Origin: Methylophilus sp. 13
GTDB taxonomy: Bacteria > Pseudomonadota > Gammaproteobacteria > Burkholderiales > Methylophilaceae
DNA: 64,000 bases
NCBI RefSeq assembly: GCF_015354335.1
Contig: NZ_JADKYR010000002.1
Coordinates: 248,001-312,000 of the forward strand
Reading direction: 5' to 3'
Part shown: piece after piece, positions 17,334-24,644 of the stretch
Layout of the letters: each line of letters opens with the position of its first letter
Numbering within the stretch: the first letter of the stretch is position 1
Made by a program: the position numbers and the translations under genes
The notes under the pieces: generated by a model
What the model saw: the letters and a program-made list of their open reading frames with translations, nothing else
Databases searched by the model: none
What the model was told of the DNA's origin: nothing

Positions 17334-17533
17334 TTGCATTAAGTAAATTGATTGAAATGATCAACGAGCGCAAAAACATGGTGCTTCTAGTGGCTGAGTC
17401 GAGTTTGCCTGAAAACCAGTTTAGAGCATTCAGAAAATTTTTATTGATTCAGTTCGGTGATAAGGGCTTGGAAGGGGAGTTGCAAAAGATATACACCGAG
17501 AGTCATTTTGATGAACGGAATGGGCGGGAATAG
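17327..17533 (+). CDS. 68-aa small protein of unknown function
   Basis: It starts at ATG 17327 inside the last codons of the replication initiator (7-base overlap) and ends at 17533. The sequence is helix-rich (SKLIEMINERKNMVLLVAE and ENQFRAFRKFLLI). No family is recognised. The overlap implies translational coupling, so a role in replication or recombination is plausible. Confidence 0.55.
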   Translation: MVIALSKLIEMINERKNMVLLVAESSLPENQFRAFRKFLLIQFGDKGLEGELQKIYTESHFDERNGRE

Positions 17534-17562
17534 ATTATGCACGAAAGGGGGTGCCATCATGA

Positions 17563-17712
17563 TTGAGCAAGCAATCCATAGAGCTGCTGATCATTCTGTA
17601 TCAACAGCAAGCCGATGAAAATGTAAGTGAAGTAGAGTTGCAGCATATCAGCACGTTTTTTCCAGAAATTTTAGCTGAGATATTGCAGCGTATTGAACAA
17701 GACCAGGAGTAA
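17563..17712 (+). CDS. Possible 49-aa small protein with TTG start
   Basis: This frame reads SKQSIELLIILYQQQADE and continues helically to EILQRIEQDQE, ending six bases before the recombinase ATG. The only start is TTG 17563, directly after an in-frame stop, 12 bases from GGGGG. An ATG at 17559 in another frame has better spacing but encodes only 19 codons. Either the TTG is used or one base is missing. The protein-like character and the coupling to the recombinase make it worth keeping. Confidence 0.35.
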   Translation: MSKQSIELLIILYQQQADENVSEVELQHISTFFPEILAEILQRIEQDQE

Positions 17713-17718
17713 ACCAAA

Positions 17719-19344
17719 ATGGCGGTTGCACTTTACGCGAGAGTTTCCACAGTCAGGCAAGCTGAAAAGGATTTATCCATCCCTGATCAGATTAATCAAA
17801 TGCGTGACTGGTGTCAGGCAAATGGCTATGTCGTGGCGATGGAGTATATCGAGCCAGGTGCGTCCGCCACCGATGACAGGCGACCAGTCTTTCAGCAAAT
17901 GATTGCAGACGCTACGAGCGACAGCGAACCTTATGAGGCCATCATTGTGCATAGTCGGTCACGCTTCTTTCGCGATATGTTCGAGTTTTTGAACTATGAG
18001 CGCAGATTAAAACGGGCGCATTGCAAGCTGGTTTCAATTACTCAGATTACAAGCGATGATCCTGCCGGCGAAATGGCTAGCAAAATATTCAGCTTATTTG
18101 ATGAATACCAGAGCAAAGAGAACGGCAAACACACAATCCGCGCCATGAAAGAAAATGCCAGACGCGGTTTTATGAACGGATCACGCGCACCCTTTGGCTA
18201 TCGTGCGATTGAAATCGAGGTCATGGGCGCCAAGGGCAAAAAGAAAAAGAAAATTGACATTGATCCGGTTGAATCTGAAATCGTCAAAAAGATTTTTCAT
18301 TTGTACCTGTTTGGCAACGAATACGGTCACATGGGGGCAAAAGAAATTGCTACCTATCTGAATGATAAAAACATCAAGCTACGCACTCAAAAATGGAACC
18401 GTGGCCGAGTGCATGAGGTGCTAAGCAATAAAGCCTATATTGGCGAGTATTACTTTAACAAGCGCAACAACAAAACAGGCGAGCTGAAATCATCAGACGA
18501 ATGGATCAAGGTCGAGATACCTGCCATTATTGAGGCGAGCACGTTTGAGGACGCACGCATCCGCAGAGCGGAGCGCGCGCCCGCAAAAGTGCCGCCGAGG
18601 TTGGTCAATTCCCCGACACTGCTCACTGGCATATTGAAATGTGGCATCTGTGGTGCAGGCATGACGCTGGCAACGGGTAAAGGCGGGCGATATCGGTACT
18701 ATAAATGCAATACACGCATTGGGAAGGGCAATCATTTGTGCACCATGCCTGCCGTTTCAATGGAAAAACTGGACAATCTTGTGCTGACCACCCTTGCAGA
18801 CAAGGTTTTTACGCCGGAGCGAGTATCGACCATGATGCAGGAGATGCGCAAACGGGTTGTCCAGCGCAATAAAGAACAGTCCAACAACGCGCAGCCGCTA
18901 CAAAAAGAACTGGAAGAGTTAAACCAGCGCAATGAGCGTTTGTTTGAAGCGGTGGAGAAGGGCTTTCTGCCAATGGACGAAACACTGCAAGCCAGATCAA
19001 GAAGCATCCAAACCAGACGACAGGATATTTTGCTTGAGATTGCATCCATGAAGCGGCAGCAGGATATGCCAGTCGATGCGCTCAATCAAAAGAACATCAA
19101 AGTATTTATTCAGGTGCTTAAAGAGAAACTCACAGATCGCAAATCAAATTTCGGCAAACAATACTTAAAAGGGCTGATCCAGCAAATAGTGCTTAAAGAT
19201 GGAGAGGCGACCATATCAGGAAGTTATGACGCCATGGCAAGTGCGATTGTTGAGACGAAAAAAATGGGCACTGAATTAACAGTGCCCACTTTTGCATCTA
19301 GTTGGCTCCTCAACCTGGGCTCGAACCAGGGACCTACGGATTAA
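17719..19344 (+). CDS. Large serine recombinase (site-specific integrase)
   Basis: A 541-aa large serine recombinase. The catalytic domain has YARVSTVRQ with nucleophile S10, HSRSRFFRD and a GEMASKIFSLFDEYQS segment. A Recombinase domain follows (about 150-290, with GSRAPFGYRA and VHEVLSNKAYIGEYYF). A zinc ribbon comes next (CGICGAGM and YYKCNTRIGKGNHLC) and then a coiled coil at about 370-450. AGGAG lies nine bases before the ATG. The last coding part overlaps a terminator hairpin and then the antisense of tRNA-Asn: residues after SSW are encoded by the host tRNA as far as the stop at 19342-19344. It should integrate the element into tRNA-Asn; excision normally needs an additional small factor, perhaps one of the small upstream genes. 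Confidence 0.92.
   Translation: MAVALYARVSTVRQAEKDLSIPDQINQMRDWCQANGYVVAMEYIEPGASATDDRRPVFQQMIADATSDSEPYEAIIVHSRSRFFRDMFEFLNYERRLKRAHCKLVSITQITSDDPAGEMASKIFSLFDEYQSKENGKHTIRAMKENARRGFMNGSRAPFGYRAIEIEVMGAKGKKKKKIDIDPVESEIVKKIFHLYLFGNEYGHMGAKEIATYLNDKNIKLRTQKWNRGRVHEVLSNKAYIGEYYFNKRNNKTGELKSSDEWIKVEIPAIIEASTFEDARIRRAERAPAKVPPRLVNSPTLLTGILKCGICGAGMTLATGKGGRYRYYKCNTRIGKGNHLCTMPAVSMEKLDNLVLTTLADKVFTPERVSTMMQEMRKRVVQRNKEQSNNAQPLQKELEELNQRNERLFEAVEKGFLPMDETLQARSRSIQTRRQDILLEIASMKRQQDMPVDALNQKNIKVFIQVLKEKLTDRKSNFGKQYLKGLIQQIVLKDGEATISGSYDAMASAIVETKKMGTELTVPTFASSWLLNLGSNQGPTD
19265..19288 (-). terminator. Replacement terminator for tRNA-Asn, carried by the element
   Basis: TGGGCACTG and CAGTGCCCA form a perfect 9-bp stem with a 6-nt loop. 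On the minus strand it is followed by seven T residues and lies 14 bases after the tRNA CCA, so it is a strong terminator for tRNA-Asn. It lies inside the coding end of the recombinase, on the element side of the right repeat, so the element brought it in. Confidence 0.85.
19302..19308. repeat. Right attachment repeat of the tRNA-Asn element
   Basis: TTGGCTC, identical to 14838-14844. It includes the complement of the tRNA-Asn 3' end GAGCCA plus one base, so recombination there keeps the tRNA intact. Confidence 0.7.
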
Positions 19345-19378
19345 CAGTCCGGCGCTCTACCGACTGAGCTATTGAGGA
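19303..19378 (-). tRNA. tRNA-Asn (anticodon GTT), CCA encoded
   Basis: On the minus strand, TCCTCAA (19378-19372) pairs with TTGAGGA, followed by discriminator G and encoded CCA (19305-19303). The D-arm AGCTCAG-type, the anticodon arm GGACTGTTAATCC with GTT, and the T-arm GGTTCGAGCCC are all visible. The length is 76 nt. The 3' end is the insertion site of the element on its left. A good promoter lies upstream. Confidence 0.97.
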
Positions 19379-19402
19379 ATCGGTACGTCGTTTGAAGGCG
19401 CT

Positions 19403-19431
19403 ATATTACTGAGACCACGCCCCTTGGTCAA
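19403..19431 (-). promoter_or_regulatory. Sigma70 promoter of tRNA-Asn
   Basis: On the minus strand, TTGACC (19431-19426) and TAATAT (19408-19403) are separated by 17 bp, and the tRNA begins 25 bp further on. The GC-rich spacer resembles stable-RNA promoters. Confidence 0.8.
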
Positions 19432-19599
19432 CCACTTTTTGCGAAATATTTTATATTTTTTTGGCCACAGGCCAGCCATCTGCAAAATGCCACTCACGCT
19501 GCAAATTTTCGGCAAATTTTTGTAATATTCAGCTTGTCCAAGCTTGACAGACTTAGGCATGTAAGGTTATGAGGATATAATATTTCCAGGAGAATAAAG

Positions 19600-20145
19600 A
19601 TGCATAGCATGGTGGCAAAAATTTCACACCTGGATGGTCAGGTCGAGGCGGTCAACGCAATGGGCCAGCACCGGCCACTGAGCGCTGGGGACTGGTTACG
19701 TGAGGGTGAGCGTATTGTGGCGCAGGATGGCGCTCAGGTTTCGCTGGAGACTGCGACTGGTGAACGCTTGCAGGTGCAAGGTCTGCAAACCATGACACTG
19801 AGCGCGCAATTGACGGCGGATTATCTGCCGCATGCCAGTGATGATGCGATTGATGCACAATTGTTGCAACATGTCCTCTCCTCATTACAGGCGGGCGATA
19901 CCGAACTGGATATTTCTACCCTCTTACAATCACCGCTGGAGTTTGCCGCTTTTGCGGCCCCAGCGGATCATCCGCCACAAGCGGATGCCTTGCATATCGC
20001 TGACTTGATCCCTGAACAAGCCGCCGCTGAACATGGTCCATCCAGTTTAGCGCCTAACGATAGTGTCGCGTTGATGGTTGCCACCGCATTGCCTAGCGAG
20101 ATCGCGCTGCAGCAGCAACTATTAAAAGACATGGATCAGCACTAA
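19600..20145 (+). CDS. Small protein resembling an adhesin retention module
   Basis: A 181-aa protein starting at ATG 19600 with CAGGAG nine bases upstream. Residues 1-70 (VAKISHLDGQVEAVN, LSAGDWLREGERIVAQDGA, then TGERLQVQGLQTMTL) resemble the first beta domain of LapA-type RTX adhesin retention modules, or a FecR-like fold. Residues 90-120 (LQHVLSSLQAGDTELDIST) resemble the helical segment that follows it. There is no transmembrane segment, no double-alanine cleavage site that I can see and no large adhesin downstream. The gene ends at a strong terminator. It could be a free-standing relative or the remnant of an adhesin gene. The family assignment is tentative. Confidence 0.55.
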   Translation: MHSMVAKISHLDGQVEAVNAMGQHRPLSAGDWLREGERIVAQDGAQVSLETATGERLQVQGLQTMTLSAQLTADYLPHASDDAIDAQLLQHVLSSLQAGDTELDISTLLQSPLEFAAFAAPADHPPQADALHIADLIPEQAAAEHGPSSLAPNDSVALMVATALPSEIALQQQLLKDMDQH

Positions 20146-20165
20146 TCTTGTGAGTGATGTCTGCT

Positions 20166-20194
20166 AAAAGCCTTGCATTGTTGCAAGGCTTTTT
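20166..20194 (+). terminator. Rho-independent terminator
   Basis: AAAAGCCTTGCA and TGCAAGGCTTTT form a 12-bp stem with loop TTGT, followed by a further T. It ends the transcript of the preceding small gene. Confidence 0.9.
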
Positions 20195-20396
20195 ACTTAT
20201 GCGGGCCTGCGCTCTTACCAACAAGTCATCAAACGGCGTCTCTTTGTCAGGCAAACGCCGAGGATAGATTTTTTTACTTGCAGACGGCCCTGTGGCAAAC
20301 TTAATGGGCGTAGACACGGTCTATATTGTTGATTTCCGCAACAGCAGGCGATATCCCTCTCCGGCGGCGGGAAGGTAAGGTGGTAGAAAGATCAAT

Positions 20397-21872
20397 ATGT
20401 CTGATTTGGCACTGACGCTGGCGCGTATCCAGTTTGGTTTTACGATTTCGTTTCACATCATCTTCCCGGCCATAACCATAGGTTTGGCCAGTTACCTGGC
20501 AGTCCTCGAAGCACGCTGGCTCATGACCAAACAAAGCGTGTATCTGGATCTCTACCACTTCTGGATTAAAGTGTTCTCGCTATGTTTTGGCATGGGCGTG
20601 GTATCTGGCCTGGTGATGGCTTACCAGTTTGGCACCAACTGGGCTGGCTTCTCCAATGTCGCCGGCGGCGTGACCGGTCCTTTACTGGCTTATGAAGTGC
20701 TTACCGCCTTCTTCCTTGAGGCGGGTTTTCTCGGCGTGATGCTGTTTGGCTGGAACAAGGTCGGGCCAGGCCTGCACTTTCTGTCAACCTTGATGGTCGC
20801 GGTTGGCACCTTGATCTCTGCCACCTGGATTCTGGCTTCGAATAGCTGGATGCAAACGCCACAGGGCTTTGAGTTAATCGCCGGTAAAGTAGTGCCGGTG
20901 GACTGGTGGCAGATCATATTCAATCCCTCATTCCCTTACCGGCTCATGCACATGGTCATCGGTGCCTATCTGGCCACAGCCTTGCTGGTGGTGGCGACAG
21001 CTGCCTGGCACTTGCTCAAGCAGCGGGATCACGCCAGCATCCGTAAAATGTTGTCCATGGGGTTATGGCTGATTCTGCTGATTGCGCCTTTGCAAGCATT
21101 TATTGGCGATATGCATGGCTTGAATACCCTCAAATACCAACCCGCCAAAATCGCCGCGATTGAAGCGCACTGGGAGAACAAAGGCAATGAACCGACGCCG
21201 CTGATTCTGTTTGCCTGGCCAGACATGCAACAGGAAAAGAATCATTTTGTCCTCGAAATCCCGGTGCTTGGCAGCCTGATTTTGCGTCACTCATTGACCG
21301 AGCAGATTCCTGCACTCAAGCAATTCGCCCCTCAAGATCGGCCCAATGCCACCATTATTTTCTGGACCTTCCGCGTGATGGTGGCGCTGGGCTTGCTCAT
21401 GATCTTGCTGGCATTCTCCTCCGTGTGGCTACGCTTGAAACAACAACTGTATCAACAGCCGCTGTTCCTCAAGTTTGCAGTGGCCATGGGGCCCGCAGGC
21501 ATTATTGCCATCCTGGCAGGCTGGTTCACCACCGAAATCGGCCGCCAGCCCTGGGTAGTGTATGGCGTGTTGCGTACTGCAGAGGCGGTGACGCCGCACC
21601 CTGCCAGCGAGGTGGCACTGACCTTGGGCCTGTTTGTCATCATTTACCTGTTAGTGTTTGGCATGGGCACGCGCTTCATGCTCCGGCTGCTCAAAGCAGG
21701 CCCTAGTACCGGGGAGGCACTGCACGGCGACGCCATTTCACCGCAGCTTGACCACGCCACTGCATTTACGCTGGCCCCTGAGTTTCACCCGGAGACGAAG
21801 ACACCCGCTTCGGCGCAGTCAGCAAAGCACCAGGCTGGCACTCAGGCTGACGATCAATCAAAGGATCAATAA
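20397..21872 (+). CDS. cioA: Cytochrome bd-type (cyanide-insensitive) quinol oxidase subunit I
   Basis: A 491-aa CydA-family protein with about nine membrane segments. The start (LALTLARIQFGFTISFHIIFPAITIG) contains a haem-ligand histidine. GRQPWVVYGVLRT marks the quinol-side loop end. The loop between GDMHGLNTLKYQP and the next helix is short, as in the CioA group rather than the long Q-loop of E. coli CydA. It oxidises quinol and reduces oxygen to water at low oxygen or with cyanide present. The next gene starts directly after its stop (TAAATG). The last 50 residues are polar and variable. Confidence 0.93.
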   Translation: MSDLALTLARIQFGFTISFHIIFPAITIGLASYLAVLEARWLMTKQSVYLDLYHFWIKVFSLCFGMGVVSGLVMAYQFGTNWAGFSNVAGGVTGPLLAYEVLTAFFLEAGFLGVMLFGWNKVGPGLHFLSTLMVAVGTLISATWILASNSWMQTPQGFELIAGKVVPVDWWQIIFNPSFPYRLMHMVIGAYLATALLVVATAAWHLLKQRDHASIRKMLSMGLWLILLIAPLQAFIGDMHGLNTLKYQPAKIAAIEAHWENKGNEPTPLILFAWPDMQQEKNHFVLEIPVLGSLILRHSLTEQIPALKQFAPQDRPNATIIFWTFRVMVALGLLMILLAFSSVWLRLKQQLYQQPLFLKFAVAMGPAGIIAILAGWFTTEIGRQPWVVYGVLRTAEAVTPHPASEVALTLGLFVIIYLLVFGMGTRFMLRLLKAGPSTGEALHGDAISPQLDHATAFTLAPEFHPETKTPASAQSAKHQAGTQADDQSKDQ

Positions 21873-22874
21873 ATGGACTTGTCTCTCATATGGGCTGCGA
21901 TCATTCTGTTTGGCATCATGATGTACATCATCATGGATGGCTTTGATCTTGGTATAGGCATTCTTTATCCCTTTTTTAAAGACAAAAGCGACCGTGACCT
22001 CATGATGAACACGGTGGCCCCGGTGTGGGATGGTAATGAAACATGGCTGGTGTTGGGGGGCGCCGGCTTGCTCGCCGCCTTCCCCTTAGCCTATTCAGTG
22101 ATTTTGAGTGCGTTTGCGCTGCCTTTGCTGCTGATGCTGATGGCACTGATCTTTAGAGGGGTGGCGTTTGAATTCAGGTTTCGCGCCAAGGACAGCGAAA
22201 GGCACTTCTGGGACAAGGCATTTACCGGCGGATCGGTTGCGGCGACCTTCTTTCAGGGCATGACGCTAGGGGCTTACCTGCAAGGAATCCCCATGTCAAA
22301 CCAGGCCTATGCGGGTGGCTCACTGGACTGGATTTCACCGTTTTCGCTGTTTACCGGCCTTGGGCTGCTGGTCACCTATGCCCTGCTCGGCAGCACCTGG
22401 CTGATCATGAAAACCGATGGCGCGCTACAGGCCAGCTGTTACCGCCTGTCAAAACACATCGCCACCGCCTTGTTTGCCATCATTTTCATCATCAGCGTGT
22501 GGACGCCATGGATGGATAGCCGCATTGCTGAGCGATGGTTCAGCATGCCGAATCTGTTATGGCTGTCGCCCGTGCCGTTGCTGGTAGGGTTGTGTTTTTA
22601 CCGCTTGCAGCGTGCGCTGAGCCAGCACGCTGAAACCCGCCCATTCCTTTACACACTGGCACTGGTTCTGCTGGGCTATGCCGGGCTGGGCATCAGCATC
22701 TGGCCTAACATCATTCCGCCCGACTTGCCGATACAAGCTGCCGCAGCGCCGCATATCAGCCAGATGTTTGCATTGATAGGCGCACTGGTGATCATCCCGA
22801 TTATTTTAATTTACACCGCCTGGGGCTACTATATTTTCAGGGGCAAGGTGAATAGAGATGAGCACTACCATTAA
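21873..22874 (+). CDS. cioB: Cytochrome bd-type quinol oxidase subunit II
   Basis: A 333-aa CydB-family membrane protein. Characteristic parts are MYIIMDGFDLGIGILYPF near the start, APVWDGNETWLVLGG and RGVAFEFRFRAKD. About eight membrane segments are visible. Its ATG follows the subunit I stop without a gap. It forms the oxidase heterodimer in the inner membrane and has no cofactor ligands of its own. The 3' end overlaps the next small gene by 17 bp. Confidence 0.95.
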   Translation: MDLSLIWAAIILFGIMMYIIMDGFDLGIGILYPFFKDKSDRDLMMNTVAPVWDGNETWLVLGGAGLLAAFPLAYSVILSAFALPLLLMLMALIFRGVAFEFRFRAKDSERHFWDKAFTGGSVAATFFQGMTLGAYLQGIPMSNQAYAGGSLDWISPFSLFTGLGLLVTYALLGSTWLIMKTDGALQASCYRLSKHIATALFAIIFIISVWTPWMDSRIAERWFSMPNLLWLSPVPLLVGLCFYRLQRALSQHAETRPFLYTLALVLLGYAGLGISIWPNIIPPDLPIQAAAAPHISQMFALIGALVIIPIILIYTAWGYYIFRGKVNRDEHYH

Positions 22875-23037
22875 GCACACAACAGGGACAAAGTCTGTTC
22901 AGGCAGACACCCCACGCCCCAACTGGCGCAAGCGTGTAGGCTGGCTATGCCTGATCTGGCTCGCCAGCATTGCGGCATTGGGCGTAGTCAGTTTATTGCT
23001 GCGCTTTTGCATGCGTCTGGCAGGCCTGCATACTTAA
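22858..23037 (+). CDS. DUF2474 family small subunit of the bd oxidase
   Basis: A 59-aa single-pass membrane protein starting at ATG 22858 inside the end of subunit II (17-bp overlap). The core reads NWRKRVGWLCLIWLASIAAL followed by LLLRFCMRLAGLHT, which matches the DUF2474 family, a group of short proteins encoded after cio-type subunit II genes. By analogy with CydX it may stabilise the oxidase complex. The polar N-terminus and one helix fit. The family assignment is from memory of the pattern, but position and sequence agree. Confidence 0.85.
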   Translation: MSTTIKHTTGTKSVQADTPRPNWRKRVGWLCLIWLASIAALGVVSLLLRFCMRLAGLHT

Positions 23038-23363
23038 GAATCTCATCAAAACAGGCGCGCCTCCTCTGCTGAATAGGTCGGCTTGCGCACACCCGGCCGC
23101 GCATCGCTCAGAAAATCCTTCTTGCCCCCTTCCCCTGCTCTTTTCACCATGGCGAAAAGGATGAGACAACAGGGATTTCAAAGCGCATATGCGTTGAAAA
23201 ATCGTGTGCATCAAACCGCCCTTAGAGACAATTTTTGTCATCAGTCCCTCTTATTGAGTGTCTACAGCACGGAATTTTTCTTGCCTGATCAAATCCAATC
23301 CCATTACTATGCATGTATCCAGCCTGTTGAAAAACTGACAATCCGCTGCCTGCAACCCCCTGT
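23038..23363. other. Intergenic region before pqiABC
   Basis: This 326-bp stretch separates the bd oxidase operon from pqiA. I see no clear terminator or RNA gene. The pqiABC promoter should lie here. Open frames in it lack ribosome sites. Confidence 0.35.
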
Positions 23364-24644
23364 ATGACGACCCAGCAACCGACAAAATGGCGACGCTTGC
23401 GTGCCTGCCCAGCCTGTGACATGGTCAGTGCCATTCCGGTACTGCGGCCGGGTCAGCACGCCAGTTGCCCGCGCTGTGGTCATGTGCTGGCACGCCGCTA
23501 CCTGCATCCGGTGCAACGCAGCATTGCGCTGGCGGCAAGCGCGCTCATCACGCTGTTGATTGCGGTGGCGTTCCCGTTTATCCGTGTCGATGCCGGCGGG
23601 CTGGATAACCAGATCGCACTGTCACAAACAGCCTCCACCTTGTTGCAATCGCATCAACCCATTGTGGCTTTTATTGTAGCGTGCACGGCAATTGTGCTGC
23701 CTGGCTTGTACCTGACCGGGGTGATTGCCATGCAGGCCAATGTATTACGCACGGTACCCAAAGCCTACAGTGATGTGATTGCGCGCCTGTTTTCACAACT
23801 GCACCCATGGATGATGGCGGATGTTTTTATCGTCGCCGCGCTGATCAGCCTGGTGAAGCTGACCGGCATGGCGGATGTGCATCTGGGCGCCTCGTTCTGG
23901 GCGTATTGCGTGTTTGCGCTACTCTTGCTGATGACGACACGCTCGGTGGATATAGACTGGCTGTGGTACCGGCTGGCAGGCGAACCGGAAACCCCGGAAG
24001 ACATCCGTTGCGGCATCACCGCCGCCGAGCAGCATGTCACCGGCTGCCCGACTTGTGGGCTGATCAACCACCTGGCTAGTTATCCTGATAACGAAGGCCA
24101 TCATGCCAGCTGCATCCGTTGCGGCACGCTCTTGCATGCGCGCAAGCCGCACAGCCTGCAGTTCACCTGGGCGCTGTTGCTCACCGCCATCATTTTATAT
24201 ATCCCGGCCAATGCCTACCCGATGATGATTACCACCGCGCTGGGGCAAAGCCATGCAGCCACCATTATCGGCGGCATGATGGAGCTCTGGCAGCATGGCT
24301 CGCAACCGATTGCGGTCGTAATTTTTGTCGCCAGTGTACTGGTGCCCATCCTCAAAATGCTGGTGTTAATCCTGCTATCGTGGCTGGTCAAACACCCAGG
24401 GCCACTCAATGCCCTGCAAAAAACCCGGCTCTATCATCTAACCGAATTTGTCGGCCGCTGGTCCATGGTGGATGTGTTTGTGGTCGCCATCATGGTGGCA
24501 CTGATCCAGTCCGGCAACCTGATGTCGGTATTGCCCGGCCCCGCCGCGCTGGCCTTTTGCGCCGTGGTGATTACCACCATGCTGGCCGCAATGGCGTTTG
24601 ATCCGCGCCTGTTATGGGATACTCAAGGAAAACAACATGACTGA
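23364..24644 (+). CDS. pqiA: Paraquat-inducible protein A family membrane protein
   Basis: This 426-aa protein has two tandem halves, each beginning with a zinc-ribbon-like pair: CPACD to CPRCG at about residues 14-40, and CPTCG to CIRCG at about 230-255. Each is followed by four membrane helices (MLELWQHGSQPIAVVIF type). That layout defines PqiA. It works with the PqiB and PqiC proteins in lipid movement between the membranes. Its stop overlaps the pqiB start by 8 bases. No upstream SoxS-type regulation can be read from the sequence. Confidence 0.92.
   Translation: MTTQQPTKWRRLRACPACDMVSAIPVLRPGQHASCPRCGHVLARRYLHPVQRSIALAASALITLLIAVAFPFIRVDAGGLDNQIALSQTASTLLQSHQPIVAFIVACTAIVLPGLYLTGVIAMQANVLRTVPKAYSDVIARLFSQLHPWMMADVFIVAALISLVKLTGMADVHLGASFWAYCVFALLLLMTTRSVDIDWLWYRLAGEPETPEDIRCGITAAEQHVTGCPTCGLINHLASYPDNEGHHASCIRCGTLLHARKPHSLQFTWALLLTAIILYIPANAYPMMITTALGQSHAATIIGGMMELWQHGSQPIAVVIFVASVLVPILKMLVLILLSWLVKHPGPLNALQKTRLYHLTEFVGRWSMVDVFVVAIMVALIQSGNLMSVLPGPAALAFCAVVITTMLAAMAFDPRLLWDTQGKQHD

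Larger units (their letters stand above)
14838..19308. mobile_element. 4.46-kb integrated element in the 3' end of tRNA-Asn
   Basis: The direct repeat TTGGCTC occurs at 14838-14844 and 19302-19308. The right copy contains the reverse complement of the tRNA-Asn 3' end (GAGCCA). Around the repeats the flanks share the longer match TCTA-N-TTGGCTC. Inside are, left to right, a DUF4145 gene (leftward), then a rightward set: ribbon-helix-helix protein, rolling-circle-type replication initiator, two small genes and a large serine recombinase reaching the tRNA. The size and content suggest a small integrated replicon or mobilisable element. No relaxase or conjugation gene is present. Base composition near the left end (14850-16250) is clearly more AT-rich than the core. 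Confidence 0.8.
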
